This document shows positions 37,632 to 44,520 of a stretch of 64,000 bases of DNA, in pieces (position 1 is the first letter of the stretch; the number at the start of each line of letters is the position of its first letter). The stretch is from NCBI RefSeq assembly GCF_014905135.1, contig NZ_CP041406.1:1550001-1614000 (forward strand), written 5' to 3'. Source of the DNA: Sulfurimonas paralvinellae. Its GTDB lineage: Bacteria; Campylobacterota; Campylobacteria; Campylobacterales; Sulfurimonadaceae. The position numbers and the translations under genes are program-made. Below the pieces are notes generated by a model. That model was not told the origin of the DNA. It did not search any database and saw only the letters and a program-made list of their open reading frames with translations.

Positions 37632-38687
37632 ATGCTTTTATATATTCATATTCCATTTTGTGACTCCAAATGCTCCTACTGTGCTTTTAATTCCTATGTA
37701 GATAAATTTCATCTCAAATCCAGCTATATGCAGGCCCTTTATAAACAGCTCTCTTTTGAACTTGATCGCTTTGAAGCAACAGACAATTCCATCGAGACGG
37801 TTTTTATAGGAGGCGGAACACCTTCTACCGTTTCACCCAAACTCTATGAACCTATCTTTGATCTTATCAGACCTTATCTCACGCAAGATGCAGAGATAAC
37901 AAGCGAGGCAAATCCAAACAGCGCAACACGGGAGTGGCAACAGGGAATGAAAGATCTCGGAGTCAACCGTCTCAGCTTTGGCGTGCAGAGTTTTAATGCA
38001 GCAAAACTCAAACTACTCAATCGTGCGCACACACCGCAAATGGCAAAAGAGGCAATCACTCACGCAAGGGAGATCGGTTTTGAAAATATCTCCCTTGATC
38101 TTATCTATGCAACACTCGGCGACACAAAAGAGCTGCTTGAAAATGATCTGCGTGAGGCCTTTTCACTCCCTATAAACCATCTCAGCGCTTATGCGCTTAC
38201 TATTGAAGAAGGAACTGCTTTTGAGACAAAACCGCAAATGGCAAAAGAGCACTTGGATCTGACACAATGGATATTTCAAAACATCCAAGAACATAGATTT
38301 GAGCAGTATGAGATCAGTAATTTCGGTTCGTACCGTTCCAAACACAATCTTGGATATTGGAAATATAAAGATTATATTGGTGCCGGTGCCGGTGCCGTAG
38401 GCAAAAAAGATAACGAACGGTTCTATCCCTCTTGTGATATTGAATGCTACATCAACAATCCAATAAAGATGCGCGTTGAAACGCTCAGTGAAGAGGATGC
38501 AAGACTTGAAAAGATATTTTTAGGTTTTCGCTCCTGTATCGGTGTTTCAAAAGAGGTTTTAAGTGATGAAGAAAAAGTTAGAGCCTCTGTTTTGATTGAT
38601 GAGAAGAAACTGCTCCTGCGTGAGGGAGTTTTATACAATCCAGACTATCTTTTAGCAGATGAACTTGCCCTCTTTTTAACCTCTTGA
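37632..38687 (+). CDS. hemW: Radical SAM heme chaperone HemW-like protein
   Basis: Radical SAM protein of the HemN/HemW group, once annotated as oxygen-independent coproporphyrinogen oxidase and now thought to insert or carry heme. The 4Fe-4S motif CDSKCSYCAF starts at residue 10 of MLLYIHIPF. It continues with VFIGGGTPST and RLSFGVQSFN. The start at 37632 is supported by the family N terminus; a longer upstream frame from 37539 is not. The 351-aa length and the CxxxCxxC form without an extra cysteine are typical of HemW rather than HemN (about 450 aa). Confidence 0.9.
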   Translation: MLLYIHIPFCDSKCSYCAFNSYVDKFHLKSSYMQALYKQLSFELDRFEATDNSIETVFIGGGTPSTVSPKLYEPIFDLIRPYLTQDAEITSEANPNSATREWQQGMKDLGVNRLSFGVQSFNAAKLKLLNRAHTPQMAKEAITHAREIGFENISLDLIYATLGDTKELLENDLREAFSLPINHLSAYALTIEEGTAFETKPQMAKEHLDLTQWIFQNIQEHRFEQYEISNFGSYRSKHNLGYWKYKDYIGAGAGAVGKKDNERFYPSCDIECYINNPIKMRVETLSEEDARLEKIFLGFRSCIGVSKEVLSDEEKVRASVLIDEKKLLLREGVLYNPDYLLADELALFLTS

Positions 38688-38747
38688 AGATTATTTAATC
38701 ATTCTTTGGATAAAATTCAGAACTAAAAACCAATATGAAGGCTAATT

Positions 38748-39185
38748 ATGTTTGGAATGGGGTTTACTGAGATACTTCTCATCGCCGTTATTGCAATTCT
38801 TTTTTTAGGTCCAGACAAACTGCCAAGTACAATGATAGAAATTGCTAAATTTTTCAGAAGTGTTAAAAGCACCATTGGCTCGGTCAAAGACTCACTAGAA
38901 GAAGAGATGAATGTTACAGGTATCAAACAAGAAGCGTTGGCATATAAAGAAGAGCTTTTAAAAGCAAGTGAAAGTGTCCATAAAGCGACAAATGTCCATG
39001 CAAATCTTGGGGCTGAGATTGACAATATTCTCAATGATGACGAACCGACAGCAGAAGTTGCCGCTCCACAAGCTAAAAAAACACCAAAAGAGCCTCAGGA
39101 AGTAACTTTTAAAAAAAAGAAAAAGAAAAAAAGTAAGCCTTCAGAAGAAAAATTAGAAGATAAAGAAGAAAATACAGATGTTTGA
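38748..39185 (+). CDS. tatB: Sec-independent protein translocase TatB
   Basis: Part of the twin-arginine translocase in the inner membrane. The 145-aa protein has one N-terminal membrane helix beginning MFGMGFTEILLIAVIAILFL with the GP hinge (GPDKLP), then an amphipathic helix, and an acidic-then-lysine-rich tail. GAAGG precedes the ATG. It overlaps tatC by 8 bases, so the two are translated together. Tail low complexity (KKKKKKSK) is notable. Confidence 0.92.
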   Translation: MFGMGFTEILLIAVIAILFLGPDKLPSTMIEIAKFFRSVKSTIGSVKDSLEEEMNVTGIKQEALAYKEELLKASESVHKATNVHANLGAEIDNILNDDEPTAEVAAPQAKKTPKEPQEVTFKKKKKKKSKPSEEKLEDKEENTDV

Positions 39186-40014
39186 TGAATTACGACCGCA
39201 CTTAGTAGAACTCAGAAAAAGGCTTGCCATCTCTGCTGCAAGTCTCATTGTAATGTTTTTTGCAATGTTTTATTTTCATGAACCGCTTTTAAACTGGATG
39301 GTAGCACCACTCAATGATGCACTTGTTGAAGTCGGTAAGGTCTCTGTCAATGCAGCTAACGGAATGGTTACGACTTCTCAGGTCGGTGGCGCTTTTTTTG
39401 TTGCACTAAAAGTCTCTTTCTTTGCGGCAATCGTCGCGGCACTGCCTATCATCCTTTCTCAAATCTGGCTTTTTATAGCACCGGGACTTTATGCACATGA
39501 GAAGAAGATGCTCATTCCTTTCATCATCGGTGGAACGACTATGTTCATCGTTGGTGTCCTTTTTGCCTACTACATTGTAACGCCATTCGGATTTGATTTT
39601 CTCATCACATTCGGTTCTTTTAAATTCACACCGCTCATCAATATCGAAGATTATGTCGGATTTTTTACAAAGATTATGTTTGGTTTCGGACTGGCTTTTG
39701 AGCTGCCGATATTCGCTTACTTCTTAGCACTTCTCGGACTCGTTGATGACAGACAGATGACAGCATTTTTTAAATACGCCATCGTCATTATTTTTATTGT
39801 CGCAGCACTGCTCACACCTCCTGATGTCCTCACGCAGCTGCTAATGGCAGGACCGTTGATCATTCTTTACGGAATTTCTATCATCATTGTAAAACTGGTC
39901 AATCCGGCAAAACCGGAAGAAGATGACGAAGATGAAGATATAGATGATGAACAAGAGAGTGAAGAAATCACGGCGACAATTGCTGAAGAATCACAAGAGC
40001 CAAAACAAGATTAA
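39178..40014 (+). CDS. tatC: Sec-independent protein translocase TatC
   Basis: Core receptor of the twin-arginine pathway, with six membrane helices. The 278-aa protein starts MFDELRPHLVELRKRL, a TatC hallmark, with IAPGLYAHEKK and FGLAFELPIFAYFLALLG further on. The C terminus is a long acidic cytoplasmic tail (about 243-278). It overlaps tatB by 8 bases and ends 4 bases before the likely queA start. Confidence 0.96.
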   Translation: MFDELRPHLVELRKRLAISAASLIVMFFAMFYFHEPLLNWMVAPLNDALVEVGKVSVNAANGMVTTSQVGGAFFVALKVSFFAAIVAALPIILSQIWLFIAPGLYAHEKKMLIPFIIGGTTMFIVGVLFAYYIVTPFGFDFLITFGSFKFTPLINIEDYVGFFTKIMFGFGLAFELPIFAYFLALLGLVDDRQMTAFFKYAIVIIFIVAALLTPPDVLTQLLMAGPLIILYGISIIIVKLVNPAKPEEDDEDEDIDDEQESEEITATIAEESQEPKQD

Positions 40015-40018
40015 AGAC

Positions 40019-41050
40019 GTGTCCATAGACAAAGAACTCCTCACGCAGAGCTATGATTTCATCCTTCCGGATGAACTCATAGCCACACATCCTGCACATC
40101 CTCGTGACCATGCTAAACTATTAGTCTATAATAGAGCTTCAAACTCCATCACACACACTTACTTTTATGAGCTTGAAAAATATCTTCCAAAAGAGTGTGC
40201 ACTTATCTTTAATGATACCAAGGTTATCAAAGCGAGACTTTTTGGGCACAAAACAAGCGGTGGGAAAGTAGAACTGCTCATTAACAGAGCACTCAATGCA
40301 CATGATGTCAATGTCTATATCCGGGGAAAAGTAAAAGAAGGGACAAAACTGCACTTCGGTGAAGCTCTTGATGCAGAGGTAAAGGAGCTGCGTGAGGATG
40401 GCAGCCGTATTGTTAACTTTTATAGAAACGGCACACTGTTACGCTTTGAAGAGATTCTGCCTGTCATCGATAAAATAGGCCATATTCCACTGCCTCCTTA
40501 CATAAACAGAGAAGACAATGAAGAAGATGCAAATGAGTACCAGAGTGTTTTTGCCAATGAAGAAGGTGCCGTAGCCGCACCGACAGCCTCACTGCACTTC
40601 ACGCAGGAGCAACACGAGCGAATATGCAAAAACTTCAGACACGCCTATGTTACCTTGCATGTCGGCAGCGGAACATTCAAACCTGTTGAAGCCGAAGTAA
40701 TAACAGAACATCCCATGCACGCAGAATATTATGCCATTTCTGATGAAGCCAAAGAGCTGCTTGACTCTACTGTGCCAATTCTCTGCGTGGGAACGACATC
40801 AACGCGTACTGTAGAATTCTATGAAAAGCATGGCAAGGTACAAGCGGGAGAAGCCAACCTCTTTTTACATCCAAAGAACAGACCTAGCCGTGTCAATCAT
40901 CTGCTTACAAATTTCCACCTGCCAAAATCAACACTTTTAATGCTCGTAGCATCTTTTGTAGGACTGCAAAAAACAAAAGAGCTTTATGAGGAAGCTATAA
41001 AAGAGAAGTATCGTTTCTACTCTTACGGCGACGTTATGTTGATACTGTAA
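40019..41050 (+). CDS. queA: S-adenosylmethionine:tRNA ribosyltransferase-isomerase
   Basis: Transfers the ribosyl part of SAM to preQ1 in tRNA to make epoxyqueuosine. The 343-aa protein begins near SYDFILPDELIATHPAHPRDHAKLL, with LIFNDTKVIKARLFG, FTQEQHERICK and THVGSGTFKPV-like LHVGSGTFKPVEAE. I place the start at GTG 40019, 4 bases after tatC. The longer ATG frame from 39944 only reads the acidic end of tatC in another frame. The 3' end overlaps the dprA remnant on the other strand. Confidence 0.9.
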   Translation: MSIDKELLTQSYDFILPDELIATHPAHPRDHAKLLVYNRASNSITHTYFYELEKYLPKECALIFNDTKVIKARLFGHKTSGGKVELLINRALNAHDVNVYIRGKVKEGTKLHFGEALDAEVKELREDGSRIVNFYRNGTLLRFEEILPVIDKIGHIPLPPYINREDNEEDANEYQSVFANEEGAVAAPTASLHFTQEQHERICKNFRHAYVTLHVGSGTFKPVEAEVITEHPMHAEYYAISDEAKELLDSTVPILCVGTTSTRTVEFYEKHGKVQAGEANLFLHPKNRPSRVNHLLTNFHLPKSTLLMLVASFVGLQKTKELYEEAIKEKYRFYSYGDVMLIL

Positions 41051-41209
41051 CCCTTCCATTTTTAACAACTATCTCACCGCTGAGTTCAGCTTCAAAAACT
41101 CTATTTGAAAACTTTTTCAATGCTTCTTCATAGCTTGGATTTTTTGCACAAAAAGATAAAAAATCATCACTCTCTTGCTTTGCTTCTTGACTCACGCAGG
41201 TAAATTTAT
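41034..41209 (-). pseudogene. Detached C-terminal part of dprA after a frameshift
   Basis: Directly after the dprA stop (TAG 41212-41210), the minus strand continues in the -1 frame with IDKFTCVSQEAK and ends in FEAELSGEIVVKNGRVTVST followed by TAA at 41036. That is the winged-helix C-terminal domain of DprA. One extra T in the run at 41213-41215 would restore a single 259-aa frame, close to H. pylori DprA (266 aa). Confidence 0.75.
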
Positions 41210-41812
41210 CTATAAAGCTTCAAGATTATAGATTGCTTCTGCCTTGCCCTCTTCAAGCAAAAGATTAGTACCTTGACTCTCAGATATTCTATGCGGCAGA
41301 ACATAGATTTTTTTGCCCATTTTCATAGCATACTCCACACTGCGCATCGTTCCTGAGTCAATATCCGCATAGGTAACAACCAACACATCGCCAAGAGCTA
41401 CGACCACTTCATTTCTCAAGACGAAATTATATCTGTTCGAGGGTGTTTTTGAAGGAAACTGGCTCATAATCAAACCCTCTTTTTCAATATCACAGATAAG
41501 ATTTCTATTGATGGCGGGATAACGCTTATCTAAACCGGTCGCAGCGACCATGATGGTATTTTTAGCCCCTGCCGCTTTATGTGCAATGGCATCGACACCG
41601 ATAGCACCGCCACTCACAACCACAACTCCTTGCTTTGCAAGTTTTCCTGCCAAAAGATGTGTCATCTCACGCACATACTGATTTGGCTTGCGTGAGCCGA
41701 CAATAGATACTTTTTTATTGTCTAAAAGATCAGTATTGCCGATACAGAAAAGTTCTTTGGGATATTTTTTCATAGATTCAAGTGCATCTATATGAAAATC
41801 TATCCTTTGCAT
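41210..41812 (-). CDS. dprA: DNA processing protein DprA, truncated by frameshift
   Basis: Loads RecA on single-stranded DNA taken up in natural transformation. The 200 residues hold the complete Rossmann-like DprA core: VSIVGSRKPNQYVREMT, VVSGGAIGVDAIAHKAA, IMVAATGLDKRYP, FVLRNEVVVALGDVLVV and the SGTMRSVEYAMKMGKKIYVLPH block. The protein stops at NLEAL while its C-terminal domain continues in another frame. Three copies of TGCGTGAG (41191, 41666, 41689) lie in the full locus. It starts 9 bases after the deacetylase-like gene, as in Campylobacter. The core could still act alone. Confidence 0.85.
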   Translation of the reverse strand: MQRIDFHIDALESMKKYPKELFCIGNTDLLDNKKVSIVGSRKPNQYVREMTHLLAGKLAKQGVVVVSGGAIGVDAIAHKAAGAKNTIMVAATGLDKRYPAINRNLICDIEKEGLIMSQFPSKTPSNRYNFVLRNEVVVALGDVLVVTYADIDSGTMRSVEYAMKMGKKIYVLPHRISESQGTNLLLEEGKAEAIYNLEAL

Positions 41813-41821
41813 CGTAAACTT

Positions 41822-42811
41822 CTAGTAGATCTTATTGACAAGTACGAGATCAACATCTTTGGCAAAAAGCTTTTTCGATTCATACAGTGCTTCAAGTGTA
41901 TTTTTATGAGGATGTCCTATTGCAATGGCAGTTCCGTGTGCTTTTGCAACCGCTATAGCTTTTTTGATCTGTCCTAAAACATATGGTTTATCCATATGAT
42001 GATCCAAAAAAACATCACGTGCAACATATTTCAAGCCAAAATTTTTCATAACTTTAGGAGCCTGTGTTTGTGCAGTCGTGCGTGAGTCAATAAAATGGAT
42101 ATGATATTTATTGAGTGCAAATATCAATCTGTTCATTGCAACTTCATTAGAAGTAAACTTACTTCCCGTATGGTTGTTAATGTAAGCAACCTTTGGAAAA
42201 AGTTTTTTGATATCGGCAACTCTTTGAAGTATCTCCTGCTGCGACTCTCTTACACGCAGTGTATACGGTTCTTCTTTACTGAAGTGCATCGCTTCCATCG
42301 GAAGGTGAACCATATAAAACTTCTCGTGAGCCGCCAATTTTGCCGAGTTTGGACGTGCTGCACGAGGAGGCAAAAAAGACATTGTCAATGGAATACCGAC
42401 ACTTTTAATAGCACGTACCTGAGAGGCCGTCTGTACATCATCGATGATAATCGCCAATTTTGGTTTTGCAGCATAGAGCTTTGGTTTTGTAAGCGGTACC
42501 TTTGGCGGATTTGCCAATGCTTCACTCTCTATCTCATGGGCAGCGGAGTTGTAGGTTTTTGACTCTTTTTTCAGCACCTCTTCAAGCTGTTTTTTTACAT
42601 TTGTTTTTTTGGGTTGTGATTTTGAAGGGAGTTTACGGACTTTCTCTTTTGTTACAGTTTTTACCGTTTTTTCTTCGGCACTGCTGTACCCGAAATAATA
42701 ACCGATAAGAATCGAACTGAGCACCAAAGCAACAAGGGCAAGTGCCCATGCTGTGTACATTAGTACTTTAGAACTACTTTGCTTTTTTTTACTTTTTTTT
42801 CTTTTTGCCAT
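41822..42811 (-). CDS. Divergent polysaccharide deacetylase family protein (YibQ-like)
   Basis: Membrane-anchored periplasmic protein of 329 aa. It has one N-terminal helix (residues 15-37) preceded by a very basic cytoplasmic tail, a Lys-rich linker, and a catalytic-like domain (about 115-329) with LAIIIDDVQTASQVRAI, MSFLPP, YINNHTGSKFTSNE, HFIDSRTTA and AIGHPH. This is the divergent polysaccharide deacetylase (DUF610/YibQ) fold; metal ligands are plausible but the substrate is unknown. In C. jejuni the homologue also precedes dprA. Confidence 0.87.
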   Translation of the reverse strand: MAKRKKSKKKQSSSKVLMYTAWALALVALVLSSILIGYYFGYSSAEEKTVKTVTKEKVRKLPSKSQPKKTNVKKQLEEVLKKESKTYNSAAHEIESEALANPPKVPLTKPKLYAAKPKLAIIIDDVQTASQVRAIKSVGIPLTMSFLPPRAARPNSAKLAAHEKFYMVHLPMEAMHFSKEEPYTLRVRESQQEILQRVADIKKLFPKVAYINNHTGSKFTSNEVAMNRLIFALNKYHIHFIDSRTTAQTQAPKVMKNFGLKYVARDVFLDHHMDKPYVLGQIKKAIAVAKAHGTAIAIGHPHKNTLEALYESKKLFAKDVDLVLVNKIY

Positions 42812-42932
42812 CTTGAAACTTTTTGTAAATTTGTGAAACTATATCCTAAATATATTAAATAAATAATTTCATGACACTATGTCATAAAAATTTATAACAA
42901 TTTTTCATGTGCTTATTTTAAGATAATTTTAG

Positions 42933-42938
42933 TATAAT
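42933..42938 (+). promoter_or_regulatory. -10 box of the rpsF-ssb-rpsR promoter
   Basis: TATAAT lies about 105 bases before the rpsF start, with a T-rich region upstream. The long 5' leader (about 42945-43042) could hold r-protein autoregulation. Confidence 0.55.
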
Positions 42939-43042
42939 TGCGCGTTCCTTTCTCTTTGTAATCTCACAATTGAGACTATATTTAGATCCGAAAGGGAAAC
43001 ATGAAGCCAGTCAATGGCAATACCAAGAGGAGATCATACTAT

Positions 43043-43465
43043 ATGAGAAACTACGAAAACCTAGTAATCGTAAAACCTACATTAACTGCTGAAGAGATTC
43101 AAGCAGCTATAAAAAATGTTGAAGATATTATAACTTCTAACGGTGGCGAAATCGCTGCTGAAGATGCAATGGGAATGAGAAAACTTGCATACCCAATTGA
43201 TAAAAACGAACGTGGTTATTACCAAGTAATCTACTACTCAGTTGCACCTGCAGCTATTGCAGAGATCGAAAGACGTTTCCGTATCAACGAGGACCTTCTT
43301 CGTTTTGTAACTATTAAATATACTACAAATCGTGAAGTAACTGCATGGAACGGGCTTGTTGAAAAAGCGAAAAAAGCAGCAGCAGCTCCGGCAAAAGAAG
43401 AGACTCCTGCAGAGGAAGCTCCTAAAGCTGAAGAAGCTCCGGCAACTGAAGCAGCAGCTGAGTAA
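43043..43465 (+). CDS. rpsF: 30S ribosomal protein S6
   Basis: Small-subunit protein that pairs with S18 on the platform. The true start is likely the ATG at 43043, giving MRNYENLVIVKP, the usual S6 N terminus. An upstream in-frame ATG at 43001 adds 14 residues unlike S6. The S6 core is about 100 residues; an Ala/Glu/Lys/Pro-rich tail of about 35 residues follows. First gene of rpsF-ssb-rpsR; AGGAG lies 10 bases before the start. Confidence 0.96.
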   Translation: MRNYENLVIVKPTLTAEEIQAAIKNVEDIITSNGGEIAAEDAMGMRKLAYPIDKNERGYYQVIYYSVAPAAIAEIERRFRINEDLLRFVTIKYTTNREVTAWNGLVEKAKKAAAAPAKEETPAEEAPKAEEAPATEAAAE

Positions 43466-43495
43466 TAGCAAACGCTATAAAAAGAAGGAAAACTT

Positions 43496-44068
43496 ATGTT
43501 CAATAAAATAATTTTAGTTGGAAACCTAACGCGTGATATCGAACTCAGATATTCTCAAAGCGGCATGGGCATCGCAAAAAGTGCTATCGCTACAAGCCGT
43601 AAATTCACTAGCAATGGTGAGAAAAAAGAGGAAGTCTGTTTTGTAGACATCACTTTCTTCGGAAGAAGTGCCGAAGTTGCCAACCAATACCTTCGCAAAG
43701 GAAGTAAAATCCTTGTAGAGGGAAGATTAAACTTTGAACAATGGGTTGACCAAAATGGACAAAAAAGATCAAAACACTCTGTAATCGTTGAGACTATGCA
43801 GATGCTTGACTCACGCAGTGACTCTCAAGGCGGTGGATACAATGCACCGGCAAGTAACGGTGGAGCAGATTATGCAGCACCTGCACAAGGGCAACCGCAA
43901 AGCTATCAGGCACCACAGCAGCAACAAAGCTATGGACAACCGGCACAGCAGCAACAGCAACAACAAAGTTATCAACAGCCATCACCGGCACAGGAACAAA
44001 GCCGTACAATGCCAAGTCCTGCCGATGTTCCAGTAATTGATATTGATGAAGATGAAATTCCATTTTAG
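43496..44068 (+). CDS. ssb: Single-stranded DNA-binding protein
   Basis: Coats single-stranded DNA in replication, repair and recombination. The 190-aa protein starts MFNKIILVGNLTRDIELRYS and has an OB-fold to about residue 105. A long Gln/Pro/Ala/Tyr-rich disordered linker follows (about 112-175), and the C-terminal tip is DIDEDEIPF, the acidic tail that binds partner proteins. It lies between rpsF (30 bases) and rpsR (27 bases). Confidence 0.97.
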   Translation: MFNKIILVGNLTRDIELRYSQSGMGIAKSAIATSRKFTSNGEKKEEVCFVDITFFGRSAEVANQYLRKGSKILVEGRLNFEQWVDQNGQKRSKHSVIVETMQMLDSRSDSQGGGYNAPASNGGADYAAPAQGQPQSYQAPQQQQSYGQPAQQQQQQQSYQQPSPAQEQSRTMPSPADVPVIDIDEDEIPF

Positions 44069-44095
44069 AAAATAAATAGATACAAAGGTAATAAC

Positions 44096-44359
44096 ATGTC
44101 AGAAAAAAGAAAATACAAAAAAAGATACTGTAAATATTGTGAAGCAAAAGTTGACTTCATGGATTATAAAGATGTAGCAAACCTACGTTTTTCACTTTCA
44201 GAGAGATATAAAATCATGCCACGTCGTTTAACAGGTAACTGTAAACGTCACCAAGACATGATCTCTACTGTTATCAAACGTGCACGTGCAGCGGCATTCG
44301 TTCCGTACACTGTAACACGTAAAAAAGTTGTAACAGCACCTTTTGAAAACCTAAAATAA
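44096..44359 (+). CDS. rpsR: 30S ribosomal protein S18
   Basis: 87-aa basic protein with the S18 core: [29 protein letters not shown] and [13 protein letters not shown]. Two zinc-type CxxC residues (YCKYC) are present, with a third Cys in the GNCKRH motif. It closes the rpsF-ssb-rpsR operon. A weak hairpin (GACTCCC/GGGTGTC, one mismatch) about 10 bases after the stop may serve as terminator. Confidence 0.97.
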   Translation: MSEKRKYKKRYCKYCEAKVDFMDYKDVANLRFSLSERYKIMPRRLTGNCKRHQDMISTVIKRARAAAFVPYTVTRKKVVTAPFENLK

Positions 44360-44520
44360 GGTTTTACAGACTCCCTCTTTTGGGTGTCACCACTTCTACT
44401 CCAACTCTCTTCTTAATTCAAAATACACTTCTCAATATATGCACTTATAGTTTATTGCGAACACTCCATGTCTTTAATTTAAAGTTAAATATTGCTACAA
44501 TAAGGAAAAAGTGAATTTTT

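Noticed and set aside
39944-40018. ATG-started N-terminal extension of queA
   Set aside because: It reads the acidic end of tatC in another frame and is unlike any QueA N terminus.
43001-43042. ATG-started 14-residue extension of rpsF
   Set aside because: S6 proteins start at the MRNYE position; the region more likely belongs to the leader RNA.
43810-44060. CAG/CAA-rich stretch in ssb as a possible tandem repeat
   Set aside because: It is the normal low-complexity Gln/Pro/Tyr linker of SSB, with no exact repeat unit.
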